A stretch of DNA of 64,000 nt from assembly GCA_964508715.1 (NCBI GenBank), contig CAZDUX010000009.1, positions 62,001 to 126,000 of the forward strand. The letters are read 5' to 3'. The position numbers and the translations under genes are program-made. Shown here in pieces: positions 25,428 to 34,311 of the stretch. The stretch is from JAKALX01 sp964508715. Lineage in GTDB: Bacteria; Chloroflexota; Dehalococcoidia; Tepidiformales; Tepidiformaceae. Numbering within the stretch: position 1 is the first letter of the stretch; each line of letters starts with the position of its first letter. Under the pieces are notes generated by a model. That model was not told where the DNA came from and made no database searches. It saw only the letters and a list, made by a program, of their open reading frames with translations.

Positions 25428-26387
25428 TCAGACTTCCTGTTCGAGGATCTCCAGCGCCTCACGGATCGCTTCGGCGGCCACCCGCTCGTGCCTGGCTGAG
25501 CGGCGGAGAGCCATAGCGGCGGCCCGGCGGAGGCCACCGTTGGCAACGTTCCCGTGTCCGCCCGTGGGAAACGGAAAGAGCGTGAGGAGCGGCGAGAGTG
25601 CAGCGGCCTCATCGGTAAGAGCACGCTCAGCGCGGCCAAGTGATTCGGAGAGTTCGGGAAGGGCAGCGCTGACGTCGGCAAGGAAGGCGGCCCCATCGAG
25701 GCGGGCTGCCTGAAGGACGGCGAGAGTGTAGGCGTTCCCCGCACGATCGACCTCGGTCTCGGATTCGAAGGCGGCGGCCCATGCCTCGAGACCGGCGGTG
25801 CCACGCGGCTGACCGTCGGCCGGTCCGTCGTTGCCGGCGAAGCAGTCGAGTGCTGTCTGCAATGCGTCCACAATCGTCGCCAGTGTCTCCTCGTCCACCG
25901 GTTCGATGGGGGCAACGAGTTCGATCTCGCCGAGCGAGGGCCAGGTATCCCACGGCGCAAAGGCCGACACCTGGGCGGTGATGACATCGGAGACAAGAAA
26001 TCCGCCACGGCTCACGTCGACGCCATAGACCACGGCAAATTCGTGGAGATGGAAGTCCCAACCGATGAGCGGGACGCCACGATTGAGGCGTGCCTTCGCC
26101 CATTCAATGGCGACATCACGGTCCGCGGGTGTGCCGCTGAAACGCTCCCAGCGCCAACCAGTGCGGGCGTAGCGGCCGGCCATAGCCGCGCGGTCGTAGT
26201 CGCTTGGGCCGGATGGCAGGGCCACGACGTCTTCCCTCGATCCGAGGCAGAGATGCCATGCGTGACCGGTCAATCCCATGACGGCGTGGCGGGGTAGCGG
26301 AGTGCCGAGATAGGCGAGGATCGCTTCAACGGCGCCTGCTGCGCTTGTCCAATTGGGAGCGATCTCGATAGGTGGGAGTTCGTTCAC
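25428..26387 (-). CDS. BtrH-like N-terminal domain protein (papain-like fold, nucleophile not evident)
   Basis: About 319 residues. The N-terminal 150 residues resemble BtrH-type cysteine-protease-like proteins: a helix after NWTSAAGAVEAILAYLG, then HAWHLCLG, and later IGWDFHLHEFAVVYGVD with the His expected in such folds. Where active enzymes have Cys-Ser-Ser there is Trp-Thr-Ser, so the usual nucleophile is missing. The C-terminal half is helical and Ala-rich. Function unknown. The start is taken at a GTG; an ATG seven codons upstream is also possible. Confidence 0.6.
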   Translation of the reverse strand: MNELPPIEIAPNWTSAAGAVEAILAYLGTPLPRHAVMGLTGHAWHLCLGSREDVVALPSGPSDYDRAAMAGRYARTGWRWERFSGTPADRDVAIEWAKARLNRGVPLIGWDFHLHEFAVVYGVDVSRGGFLVSDVITAQVSAFAPWDTWPSLGEIELVAPIEPVDEETLATIVDALQTALDCFAGNDGPADGQPRGTAGLEAWAAAFESETEVDRAGNAYTLAVLQAARLDGAAFLADVSAALPELSESLGRAERALTDEAAALSPLLTLFPFPTGGHGNVANGGLRRAAAMALRRSARHERVAAEAIREALEILEQEV

Positions 26388-26473
26388 GTGATCGAGTCTA
26401 CGGTGCATGCACGGAGCGCGCCCTATGCCCGCCGGGACGGTGATCTTCGCGCGTGCCGGGGCAACAGCGAGCC

Positions 26474-27460
26474 ATGATCGCGCGCAACGGCAGCGCCGGT
26501 ACGATGCAGCGTGTGGGGGAGCTTGCGGCGCTCATTTCGGCTATGGTCTGGGCATTCACGAGCGTGATGCTAACGTCGCTGACGGCCCGGACCGCACCGA
26601 CGGTACTCTCCGGGCTGCGCCTGATACTCGGAAGCTGTGCACTGCTGGTCATCCTGCTCATCAGCGGCGAGGCGAGTGACTACGGGGCGGCGACGGCGGT
26701 GGGGCTGCTCGGAGTCATCGGCAGCGGATTTCTCGGTTACGGCTTCGGAGATACGCTGTATATTCGCGTGCTCGGGCTGCTGGGTATGCAGAAGGCGTTC
26801 CCGATCTCGATGGCGCTCTACATCTCGATGACTGTGGTGGGCGGCATCGTGCTACTGGGCGAGCCGTTCAAGTGGGGGCTGCCGCTCGGGGCACTCCTGA
26901 TCGGCGCGGGTATCTCGTTCATTGTTGTTCCCGGTTCGAAGGGGCCCGCACAGCCGCTGCCCGCGGTACCAGCCGCCGAGCCTGCACTCAACGCTTTCGA
27001 CGATCTGCCAGACGATGCTCCGGCCGAGCCACATCCGCTGCTCGGGTATGCGTTACTCCTGCTCGTGGGGATCTTCTGGGCGGCCGCGACGTTATGGCTC
27101 GCAGGGGCACGCGGCGACCTCGGAGCGGTATCGGCCGGCGCCATCCGCGCACCGGCGGGAGGGATCAGTCTCCTTCTCTTCGCGGGTATCACGCAGAGGC
27201 AACGCCTGAGGGAGCCCTTCGCGAGCCGCAGCACCCTTCTCGGGATCGCCGCGGCAGGGCTCATCGGCACCGGGTTTGGCAGCCTGATGTACGTCTACGC
27301 GGTGGAGTCAGCGGGCGCCGCGCGGACAGCCGTACTCTCGGCGACTGCACCGCTCATGGGGCTTCCGCTTTCGATCATATTCCTCGGCGAGCGGTTCACG
27401 GGACGTGTCGCGGCGGGGACCATGTTGTGCGTGGCGGGGATCCTATTCGTCGTGGGGTAG
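26474..27460 (+). CDS. EamA/DMT-family transporter
   Basis: About 328 residues in two homologous halves of five hydrophobic segments each, separated by a Pro/Asp/Glu-rich cytosolic linker (around residues 160-190). The second half contains the typical LSATAPLMGLPLSIIFLGERFTG sequence of EamA domains. Such proteins move metabolites across the inner membrane, and the substrate is unknown. Three in-frame starts (GTG, ATG, ATG) lie within 51 bases; I chose the middle one without ribosome-binding-site support. Confidence 0.8.
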   Translation: MIARNGSAGTMQRVGELAALISAMVWAFTSVMLTSLTARTAPTVLSGLRLILGSCALLVILLISGEASDYGAATAVGLLGVIGSGFLGYGFGDTLYIRVLGLLGMQKAFPISMALYISMTVVGGIVLLGEPFKWGLPLGALLIGAGISFIVVPGSKGPAQPLPAVPAAEPALNAFDDLPDDAPAEPHPLLGYALLLLVGIFWAAATLWLAGARGDLGAVSAGAIRAPAGGISLLLFAGITQRQRLREPFASRSTLLGIAAAGLIGTGFGSLMYVYAVESAGAARTAVLSATAPLMGLPLSIIFLGERFTGRVAAGTMLCVAGILFVVG

Positions 27461-27560
27461 TGGCCAGCGCCGTGTTGAGAAGCGGGGACCATGTAAGCAT
27501 CGTCCTTGCCCTCGCCTGAGGACCCGTTAGCATCATGAGAAGTATTGGTGGGGCAGACCT

Positions 27561-29105
27561 ATGCACGGACGCATTGTTGTCGGGAATCACAGCCGGGATG
27601 AGATCCTGGAGTCGCTCAACGCAATCGATGAGGTGGCAGTAAGCACGACTGCCGGGCCGGCGCTTCGATCGCGGATGATGCATTTCGCGGCCGATGATGA
27701 CTTCGGGATCTACCTTTCATCGATGAAGGGCGACCCCAAGACGCTGCAGCTGGTGAACAACCCGACGGTCGCTCTTCTCGTCCTCGACCGCCGCGCCTCG
27801 CAGGATGGCTGGCGGGAGATCGAGATCACGGGCCGGGCTGAAATTATCGGCGACCCGGCAGAACGGGCTCGGGCGCTCGAGATGACGGCCGGGCCATCGC
27901 CAATCGTCGCCCACCTCAAGGCGAATAACCAGACGGAGATCCTCGACTTCATCCGTGTCACGCCGACCGAGGTGAAGATGCGGATATTCGGTGAGATCGT
28001 GGCCGGGATGCCCCCGACGGTGGTGGAGTTCGATGAGAACAAGCGTCAACAGAGTGATCTGCGAGAGGCGTGGCGGCGGATTGGTAACTGGATGACGGGA
28101 ACGCGGACGATCTCACTACTTGGGAGTGTCGTCCCCGTCATCCTGGGAGTAGCGGTTGCGTGGCAGCACACGGGCACAATCGCGTGGCTGGCTGCAATCC
28201 TGACACTCATTGCGGCCGTTTCCATCCAGGCGGGCACGAACCTGCTCAATGACTATTTCGATCACCGCACGGGCAACGATGAGGCAAACCGGGAGTTCGT
28301 GCGGCCGTTCAGCGGCGGCAGCCGGGTGATTCAACTCGGACTGATGACACCCGTGGAGACACTGTTGCTTGGGAGCGGGCTATCGCTCCTGGCCGCCGTC
28401 ATCGGTATCGGGCTTGCAGTCAGCGGGTCGCCGTGGGTGCTGGCGATTGGCGCCGTGGGACTCATTTCGGGCGTGTTTTATTCGGCCCGGCCGGTCTTCT
28501 GGGCAGGCCGTGGGCTCGGTGAAGTGATGGTGGCGCTGAACTATGGCGTGCTGATGACCGCCGGGGCGTTCTATATCCAGGCCGGGGAGATCACCGGAAA
28601 GGCGTTGCTTGCATCCATTCCCGTGGCGCTGCTCATCGCCATGGTTCTCTACGTGAACCAGTTCCCGGATTACAACGCCGATGTGCGGACGGGGAAGCGG
28701 ACGCTTGTAGTCCGGCTCGGGCGCGCCCGGGCGGCGCATCTCTATCCCGTCCTTGGGGCATCGCCATTTGTAGCGATCGCCATCCTCGTCGCGACGGGTG
28801 TCCTGCCAGCGGCATCGCTGGCCGCCCTGGCGGGTTTCCCGTTAATCGTCAGCGCCTCACGAATCGCGTGGAAGCACTACGACGAGCCATTCGAGCTCGC
28901 ACCCGCAAACGCGCTCACGGCGATCGCGCACCTGGCGAGTGGTCTTCTCCTGGCACTCGGTTTCGCCTGGGACGAGCTGGGGAAGGATGGACTTCCACTC
29001 AGCCTCGCGCTCGGTGCGGTAGGGATCGGCTACATCGCCTATATGTACCGGTCGGTAGAACGGCAGCGACGTATCTTCTCGGGCGTGAAGACTGCCCTGC
29101 GGTAG
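27561..29105 (+). CDS. PPOX-type flavin-binding domain fused to a MenA-like UbiA prenyltransferase
   Basis: A 514-residue fusion. Residues 1-140 form a split-barrel pyridoxamine-phosphate-oxidase-like domain (LSSMKGDPKTLQLVNNPTVA, then VLDRR and EIEITGRAEII). Residues 175-490 are a multi-pass UbiA prenyltransferase with the first Asp-rich motif NDYFDHRTGND and the second motif DYNADVRTGKRTLVVRLG. The wording of both motifs matches MenA (1,4-dihydroxy-2-naphthoate prenyltransferase), which makes demethylmenaquinone at the membrane. Whether the N-terminal domain binds FMN, F420 or haem cannot be told. No other men gene is nearby. Confidence 0.85.
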   Translation: MHGRIVVGNHSRDEILESLNAIDEVAVSTTAGPALRSRMMHFAADDDFGIYLSSMKGDPKTLQLVNNPTVALLVLDRRASQDGWREIEITGRAEIIGDPAERARALEMTAGPSPIVAHLKANNQTEILDFIRVTPTEVKMRIFGEIVAGMPPTVVEFDENKRQQSDLREAWRRIGNWMTGTRTISLLGSVVPVILGVAVAWQHTGTIAWLAAILTLIAAVSIQAGTNLLNDYFDHRTGNDEANREFVRPFSGGSRVIQLGLMTPVETLLLGSGLSLLAAVIGIGLAVSGSPWVLAIGAVGLISGVFYSARPVFWAGRGLGEVMVALNYGVLMTAGAFYIQAGEITGKALLASIPVALLIAMVLYVNQFPDYNADVRTGKRTLVVRLGRARAAHLYPVLGASPFVAIAILVATGVLPAASLAALAGFPLIVSASRIAWKHYDEPFELAPANALTAIAHLASGLLLALGFAWDELGKDGLPLSLALGAVGIGYIAYMYRSVERQRRIFSGVKTALR

Positions 29106-29108
29106 GAG

Positions 29109-29798
29109 TCAGCCGCGAGCAAAGACAAGGAGACTGTGGCCCATTCCGCCACGTTCATATGCGGCAACGAGGTGGCTCATCAGGTCGAGTTGGCCCAGGT
29201 AGGGGCGATAGCCGTACCGAGCCTCATAGCGCGACCGCCTGGCGACGAGTTCGGCTTCGGCGTGGCGCCAGGTCTGAAGGGCATCCATGGTGACGCTCTT
29301 GTGGGCGGCCATCTCCCAACCAAACTCGCGCCACTCATCGAAGAATGAATCGAGGCCGCCGCGGCTGTCATCGGGTGTTTCGCAGCAGAGGCAGACCGTC
29401 GCCGTGGCAGCGGCCACGCGGCTCATCTCGCGCACCGAGATGTAGCTATCGAGTGACCAGACACTCTGAAACGTGCCATCGACGAAGGGGAGGCGCTGGG
29501 TGTTCGCCGCAACCCACGCCACCTGCTCGCCCCCTGCAAGCTGGCGGCCGGCCTCGAGGAAGTCCGGTTCGACGTCAATGGCGACGGCGTGAACGTCGAG
29601 GCGGCGGGCGGCCATGCGGGCAGATGCACCAACGAAAGCGCCGCAGTCGAGCATCCGGTCACCGGCGGCGAGGCGGGAGCGGTCGAGCAGCCACCGCGTC
29701 GCTTCTTCGCCGCCAACGTGGTTGTGCTCGCCAAGGAAGTCGATCCACCAGGAAGCGTATTCATCGGCGAGAGCGGAGAGGGGCGCGGCAAGCGTCAT
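29109..29798 (-). CDS. Class I SAM-dependent methyltransferase
   Basis: About 229 residues with motif I LDCGAFVGASARMAARRL, the acidic end of strand 2 in VAIDVEPDFL, and AANTQRLPFVDGTFQSVWSLDS as motifs II/III, which is the Methyltransf_11 pattern. The acceptor is unknown. The frame is open about 119 codons upstream, but that section is Arg-rich and antisense to the response-regulator region. I start at the ATG of MTLAAPL; a GTG two codons earlier is equally possible. It converges with the PPOX-MenA gene. Confidence 0.8.
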   Translation of the reverse strand: MTLAAPLSALADEYASWWIDFLGEHNHVGGEEATRWLLDRSRLAAGDRMLDCGAFVGASARMAARRLDVHAVAIDVEPDFLEAGRQLAGGEQVAWVAANTQRLPFVDGTFQSVWSLDSYISVREMSRVAAATATVCLCCETPDDSRGGLDSFFDEWREFGWEMAAHKSVTMDALQTWRHAEAELVARRSRYEARYGYRPYLGQLDLMSHLVAAYERGGMGHSLLVFARG

Positions 29799-30043
29799 CG
29801 ACACGCATACAGGGTACGAGAGGCGGCTGTCTGAAGCGATGGCCGCACGGGCCGGTCTGGCTGGCCGCTCGGACGTCCGCTGGTGCCCGTCGCGACACGA
29901 AAGAGTTTTGCCATCCTGGCGCGATCCACACCGGCGCCGATGCGATGCGAAACGGGGGAAGCTGGGATCACGCGGCATCGACCACCTGGCGCAGCGGCCG
30001 CCCATGGCGGATTCGAGGGTGCACGGCCGCACAGAGGCAGAGG

Positions 30044-30394
30044 ATGTCTTCGGTACTGGTCGTTGATGATGAACCTGGTGTCCGGCGCCTGCTGGATATC
30101 GTGTTGCGCGAAACCGGAGCATCGGTCTGGGCCGTGCCGGATGCGGAGCACGCACTCGAGATGGTGGAGCAGCTCGACCCGGAGGTTATTCTCACCGACG
30201 TGCGGCTGCCAGGGATGAACGGTTTGGAGCTGGCGGACCATGTGCGCAATGACGGGCACCACCATCGTGCGCAGATCCTGATCATGAGCGCATATGGGCG
30301 GCCAGCAGCAGCGAGAAGCGAGGCGTTCATCCCCAAGCCGTTCGACCTCGACGAACTGGTCGAGTCTGTGCGTATGCGAATCGGGAACAATTGA
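30044..30394 (+). CDS. Single-domain response regulator
   Basis: A 116-residue receiver domain without an output domain. The acidic pocket is Asp8-Asp9, the phosphoacceptor is Asp52 in LTDVRLPGMNG, the switch residue is Ser82 (MSAYG) and the conserved Lys is Lys98 in PKPF. It resembles CheY-like and Spo0F-like proteins. No histidine kinase is adjacent, so its partner must be elsewhere. An AGAGGCAGAGG site precedes the ATG. Confidence 0.9.
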   Translation: MSSVLVVDDEPGVRRLLDIVLRETGASVWAVPDAEHALEMVEQLDPEVILTDVRLPGMNGLELADHVRNDGHHHRAQILIMSAYGRPAAARSEAFIPKPFDLDELVESVRMRIGNN

Positions 30395-30440
30395 GCGAGG
30401 CAAGTCGCCGGGGGGCGGCGGGTTTGCTACCGTGAGGCCG

Positions 30441-31394
30441 ATGACACTGACCGTGCTGGCCGCAGATTTGGGGGGGACACACCTGCGCGCCGGGGTAGTG
30501 ACCGAAGCAGGCGAGGTGATCTCGCGGCACGATCTCGACACACCGGCGGCCGCGAGCCCACAAACCATCATTCAAGATGTGGTGGCACTCCTGGCGACGG
30601 TCGCAGAGCAATCGCCCCGACCGCCGGAAGCGGTGTGTGTGGCGACGGCAGGGCTGATAAATGCAGACGAGGGGAAGGTGATCCTCGCACCCAACATTCC
30701 CGGCTTTCGCAACCTCGTGCTGACGACACCGATCAGTGAGCGGCTTGGCATCCCGGCGTTCATCGAGAATGATGCGAGCGCAGCCGGGCTGGGCGAGTGG
30801 CGCTTTGGTGCCGCAAGAGGCTGTCGAAACCTGATCCACGCCACGCTCGGAACCGGGATCGGTGGCGGACTGGTCCTCGATGGGCGGCTCTACCGCGGAT
30901 CGAGGGGGCTTGCCGGGGAGATCGGGCATATCATCATCGACCCGGCCGGGGCGCTGTGTAATTGCGGCTCACGCGGTTGCCTGGAGGCGATGGTGAGCGG
31001 CGTCGCGTTTGGGAACCGTGCACGGGCGCTCCTCCAGGCCGGCCGGTCGGCGACGTTGCGTGCGATGGCGGGGGAGCAAGAACCAACGGCGGTGCACCTT
31101 TTCGAGGCGGCGAAGGCGGGTGATAGCGTTTGTGAAGCGGAGATCCGCCATGGCGGGCACTTGCTCGGGCTGGGCCTGGGGAGCCTGGTGAACGTGCTGA
31201 ATCCGGATATGGTGACGCTGAGCGGTGGGCTATTGACGATGGGCGAGATGTTGCTGGGGCCGATGCGGGAGTCGATGTATTCACTGGCCTACGGGCCCGC
31301 CTCGGGGACGGAAGTGCGGCTGAGCACGCTCAGCGACGACGTAGGGCTGCTGGGTGCGGCCGCGGTGGCGATGGAGCACCTGGAGAAGGCATAG
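30441..31394 (+). CDS. ROK-family sugar kinase (glucokinase-like)
   Basis: A 317-residue ROK protein: the N-terminal phosphate loop AADLGGTHLRAG, catalytic Asp in ENDASAAGLGEW, the second ATP motif LGTGIGGGLV, and GEIGHIIIDPAGALCNCGSRGCLEA, where His and the Cys cluster bind zinc. There is no N-terminal helix-turn-helix, so it is a kinase and not a repressor. Glucose is the commonest substrate; N-acetyl amino sugars are alternatives. It follows the response-regulator gene by 46 bases. Confidence 0.9.
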   Translation: MTLTVLAADLGGTHLRAGVVTEAGEVISRHDLDTPAAASPQTIIQDVVALLATVAEQSPRPPEAVCVATAGLINADEGKVILAPNIPGFRNLVLTTPISERLGIPAFIENDASAAGLGEWRFGAARGCRNLIHATLGTGIGGGLVLDGRLYRGSRGLAGEIGHIIIDPAGALCNCGSRGCLEAMVSGVAFGNRARALLQAGRSATLRAMAGEQEPTAVHLFEAAKAGDSVCEAEIRHGGHLLGLGLGSLVNVLNPDMVTLSGGLLTMGEMLLGPMRESMYSLAYGPASGTEVRLSTLSDDVGLLGAAAVAMEHLEKA

Positions 31395-31413
31395 CCCGGT
31401 GCAGGGGGTGCTG

Positions 31414-32292
31414 TCAGCTTCTCCCCAGAATCGAACCGAGGATCTCCTGTGCGTGCTCGAAGATGAGGAGGTGGCCGGTGTTGGGGACGAGCGTGACAGT
31501 CGCGTTTGTGAGCCTGCGCGCGAGGGCGAGGGCCGTTGATGGTGCGACGAGTTGGTCGTCTTCACCCTGCCAGATCGCCACGGGGACATGGACCGCCGCG
31601 AGATCGAACCCCCAGGGGCGGGCAAGTGCACCGTAGTCGTCGGCAACACCTTGCGGGCCGTGGCGGAACGCCTCCTGAAGGTGGCCGATGACTGCCTCTC
31701 GCGCTGCCGGGTCGCGCAGGAGGCGGCGGTCGGATTCACCCGGGATACGAGAGACGGCAAAGCCCGGTGAACGGCGGAGGAAGAAGCCCCCGATCGCTGC
31801 AAGGAGCTGGACGCGCCGGCTTCGGCCGTTTCGGGACCAGTGCATGATGCGCCGCTCCATGGAGCTCAGCGATGCGAGGTCGCCTTCGGGGCCTTCGGGG
31901 CAGATGAGGATGACCGAGGTTACACGTTCCCCAAGAAGGGCGCTGCAGGCAAGGGCGTAGGGCGCTCCACCGGAATGGCCCGCGACCGCGAACCGCTGGA
32001 GGGCGAGGGTGTTAGCGGCGATCGCGACATCGGACGGCCAGTCGCTCACGCGGTAGCCGCGGTGGTCGTCAGAGAGGCCGTAGCCGGGGCGTTCGAGGGC
32101 GATGAGGCGTGTGCTGGTTTCGCGTGCGATACGCTCGGCCGCCGCCCCCAGGTAGCGTGACCCGGGGGTGCCGTGGAAGAACAGTACCGGCGCAGACCCC
32201 GCATCGCCGTACTCGTGGTAACCAAGGAGCCGGCCATCGGGCAGGGCAAGCGTGCGCTCGGCATCGAGGCGGAGGGGTTGGCGGCGCAGCAT
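31414..32292 (-). CDS. Alpha/beta-hydrolase-fold protein
   Basis: About 292 residues with a complete triad: nucleophile Ser in AGHSGGAPYAL, Asp in IWQGEDDQLVA, and His in NTGHLLIFEHA. FFHGTPGSRY supplies the oxyanion-hole HG. The family covers esterases, lipases, epoxide hydrolases and C-C hydrolases; the substrate is not readable. The start is an ATG directly preceded by an in-frame TTG. The gene converges with the ROK kinase. Confidence 0.85.
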   Translation of the reverse strand: MLRRQPLRLDAERTLALPDGRLLGYHEYGDAGSAPVLFFHGTPGSRYLGAAAERIARETSTRLIALERPGYGLSDDHRGYRVSDWPSDVAIAANTLALQRFAVAGHSGGAPYALACSALLGERVTSVILICPEGPEGDLASLSSMERRIMHWSRNGRSRRVQLLAAIGGFFLRRSPGFAVSRIPGESDRRLLRDPAAREAVIGHLQEAFRHGPQGVADDYGALARPWGFDLAAVHVPVAIWQGEDDQLVAPSTALALARRLTNATVTLVPNTGHLLIFEHAQEILGSILGRS

Positions 32293-32328
32293 CAAGCCGA
32301 GTGTAGCGGAGCGTGGGCGTCCCTGGGG

Positions 32329-33375
32329 TCAGGCAGTAGCTCCCTTCGCAGCACCGGTGATATCGGCCATGAGCTCCAGCACCTGCGGTTGGCCGGGACC
32401 GATGAGGAGGGTGCCGACACCGGCATCCTCCCAGGCCCGGTAGCGTTCGCGGATGCGGGCGACGGGCCCAACGAGTGCCATCTCGTCGGCGAGTTCATCG
32501 GGGACGGCGGCCTCGGCCTCGGCTTTTCGGCCAGCGAGGTAGAGTTCCTGGATGCGCTTTGCAGCGTCGCCATAACCGTACTGGTGCATGAGGTCGTTGT
32601 AGAAGTTCTTGTCTTTCGCGCCCATGCCACCGACGTAAAGGGCGATGCCGGGTTTGGAGCGCGCGAGGGCTGCTTTCACATCGTCATCGACGATGACACC
32701 GCAAGAAGCAGCAATATCGAAGTCCTCGTAGGACTTGCCGTTACCAGCACGAGCGAAGCCGGCCTCGAGGTTCGGGCGGAAGACGTCCATACGATAGGGT
32801 GAGAAGAAGGCGGGAAGCCACCCGTCGGCAATTTCGGCGGTCTGGCGAATGTTGGTAGGGCCAAGGGTAGCGAGGTAGATGGGTAGCTGGCGGCCATGGA
32901 GGATGCTCTTGAGCGGTTTGCCGAGGCCTGTCGCACCGGGGCCGTGGTAGGGGAGTTGGTACTCCTTGCCATCGAACGCAACGGGCTCCTCACGGGCCCA
33001 GATCTTGCGAAGGATCTGGACGTATTCACGCATTCGGGCAGCGGGCTTGCCGTAGGGCTGCCCATGCCAGCCTTCAACGACCTGCGGGCCCGAGAGGCCG
33101 AGCCCAACAAGCATACGCCCGCCGCTGAGCGCATCGAGGGTGGAGGTGGTCATTGCTGTCATTGCGGGGGTGCGGGCAGGTACCTGGAGAATGGCCGTAC
33201 CAAGCTTGATACGGGTGGTGACTGCCGCGAGGTAGGCGAGCGGGGTGATGGCATCGGAGCCGTACGCTTCGGATGTCCAGACGGAATCCCAACCGAGCCG
33301 CTCGGCCTGCTGAATGAACTCCACGGGGAGGCGCATCTGCGCTCCCGAGTACCCGATAAAGATGCCGAGCTTCAT
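32329..33375 (-). CDS. LLM-class F420-dependent oxidoreductase
   Basis: A 348-residue luciferase-like TIM-barrel protein beginning MKLGIFIGYSGAQMRLPVE, with SVWTSEAYGSDAITPLAYLAA, a GLGLSGPQVVEGWHG loop and C-terminal VGPVARIRERYRAWEDAG. In actinobacteria and Chloroflexota this subgroup uses coenzyme F420, but no F420 biosynthesis gene is in the window. It has a paralogue at 53.4-54.4 kb, with more than half of the residues identical by eye and a shared ITGAxKGATA ending. It is divergent from the PIG-L gene. Confidence 0.85.
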   Translation of the reverse strand: MKLGIFIGYSGAQMRLPVEFIQQAERLGWDSVWTSEAYGSDAITPLAYLAAVTTRIKLGTAILQVPARTPAMTAMTTSTLDALSGGRMLVGLGLSGPQVVEGWHGQPYGKPAARMREYVQILRKIWAREEPVAFDGKEYQLPYHGPGATGLGKPLKSILHGRQLPIYLATLGPTNIRQTAEIADGWLPAFFSPYRMDVFRPNLEAGFARAGNGKSYEDFDIAASCGVIVDDDVKAALARSKPGIALYVGGMGAKDKNFYNDLMHQYGYGDAAKRIQELYLAGRKAEAEAAVPDELADEMALVGPVARIRERYRAWEDAGVGTLLIGPGQPQVLELMADITGAAKGATA

Positions 33376-33519
33376 GGAAGGCTCCCAACGGTGAGATGAG
33401 GTGGTTATACCACGCAGCGGTTCGAGGGGCGCCGGTGCAGGGGACAGCACACCACTCGCGAAGGATGGGGCAAGCTGCTACGTTCGTTGCACGAGAAAAC
33501 GTACAGGAGAGCGTGGCCG

Positions 33520-34287
33520 ATGCCATCGAACGTCGAGGGGTTTGTGCCAGGAGTGGTGATGGTCGTGGTCGCTCACCCGGACGACGCAGAGTTCATGCTC
33601 GCGGGGACGGTGGCGAAATGGGCGCGGCAGGGCACAGATGTCACCTATGTGGTGGTTACCAAAGGGGACAAGGGGAGTGACGATCCGGAGATGACACCGG
33701 GGCGGCTGACGGCGATCCGAGAGGCCGAGCAGCGAGCGGCCGGAGCCATCCTTGGCGTGCGGAACTACGAGTTCATGGGCTACGACGACGGCTACCTGCA
33801 GCACACCCTCGAGCTTCGGCGTGACATCACCCGGCTCATCCGGCGCTACCGGCCAGAGGTAGTGATGTGCTTCGACCCCACGAACCGGATCTTCTCTGAC
33901 ACATATGTGAACCATCCCGATCACCGGGCGAGCGGTGACGCGACGATTGATGCGGTGTTCCCGAGCGCGCGCGACCGGCTGACATTTCCGGAGCTACTCG
34001 TGGATGGCTACGAACCGCACAAAGTCGCGCAGCTCTGGCTGGGAACAACAGCTGAACCGAACGTGTGGGTCGATATCGGCAACACGCTGGCGTTGAAGCG
34101 GGAAGCATTGCTGGCACACCCGAGCCAATTCCCGCCAGAGATGGCCGACTTCGTTGTCGAAATGGCCCGCTGGAGCGCGAAGGGGCAGGATTTTGAGTTC
34201 TGTGAGGCGTTCCGGAGGATCACATTCGACACGCCCCCGGAGACACCGTCGGGGAGTGCTCTGCCCGGCGCTATCGCTACTGAGTAG
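33520..34287 (+). CDS. PIG-L (LmbE-like) deacetylase
   Basis: A 255-residue protein with the zinc-site motif VAHPDDAEFMLAG and the third ligand in NHPDHRASG. PIG-L enzymes remove acetyl groups from GlcNAc-containing conjugates (for example in mycothiol or bacillithiol synthesis) or other amides. Both metal motifs are complete, so activity is likely. The ATG is chosen for the AGGAGAG 10 bases upstream. It is followed 24 bases later by an F420-type oxidoreductase gene on the same strand, which may be functionally linked. Confidence 0.85.
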   Translation: MPSNVEGFVPGVVMVVVAHPDDAEFMLAGTVAKWARQGTDVTYVVVTKGDKGSDDPEMTPGRLTAIREAEQRAAGAILGVRNYEFMGYDDGYLQHTLELRRDITRLIRRYRPEVVMCFDPTNRIFSDTYVNHPDHRASGDATIDAVFPSARDRLTFPELLVDGYEPHKVAQLWLGTTAEPNVWVDIGNTLALKREALLAHPSQFPPEMADFVVEMARWSAKGQDFEFCEAFRRITFDTPPETPSGSALPGAIATE

Positions 34288-34311
34288 TCCGGCACCAAAA
34301 AGGAGTCCGAT

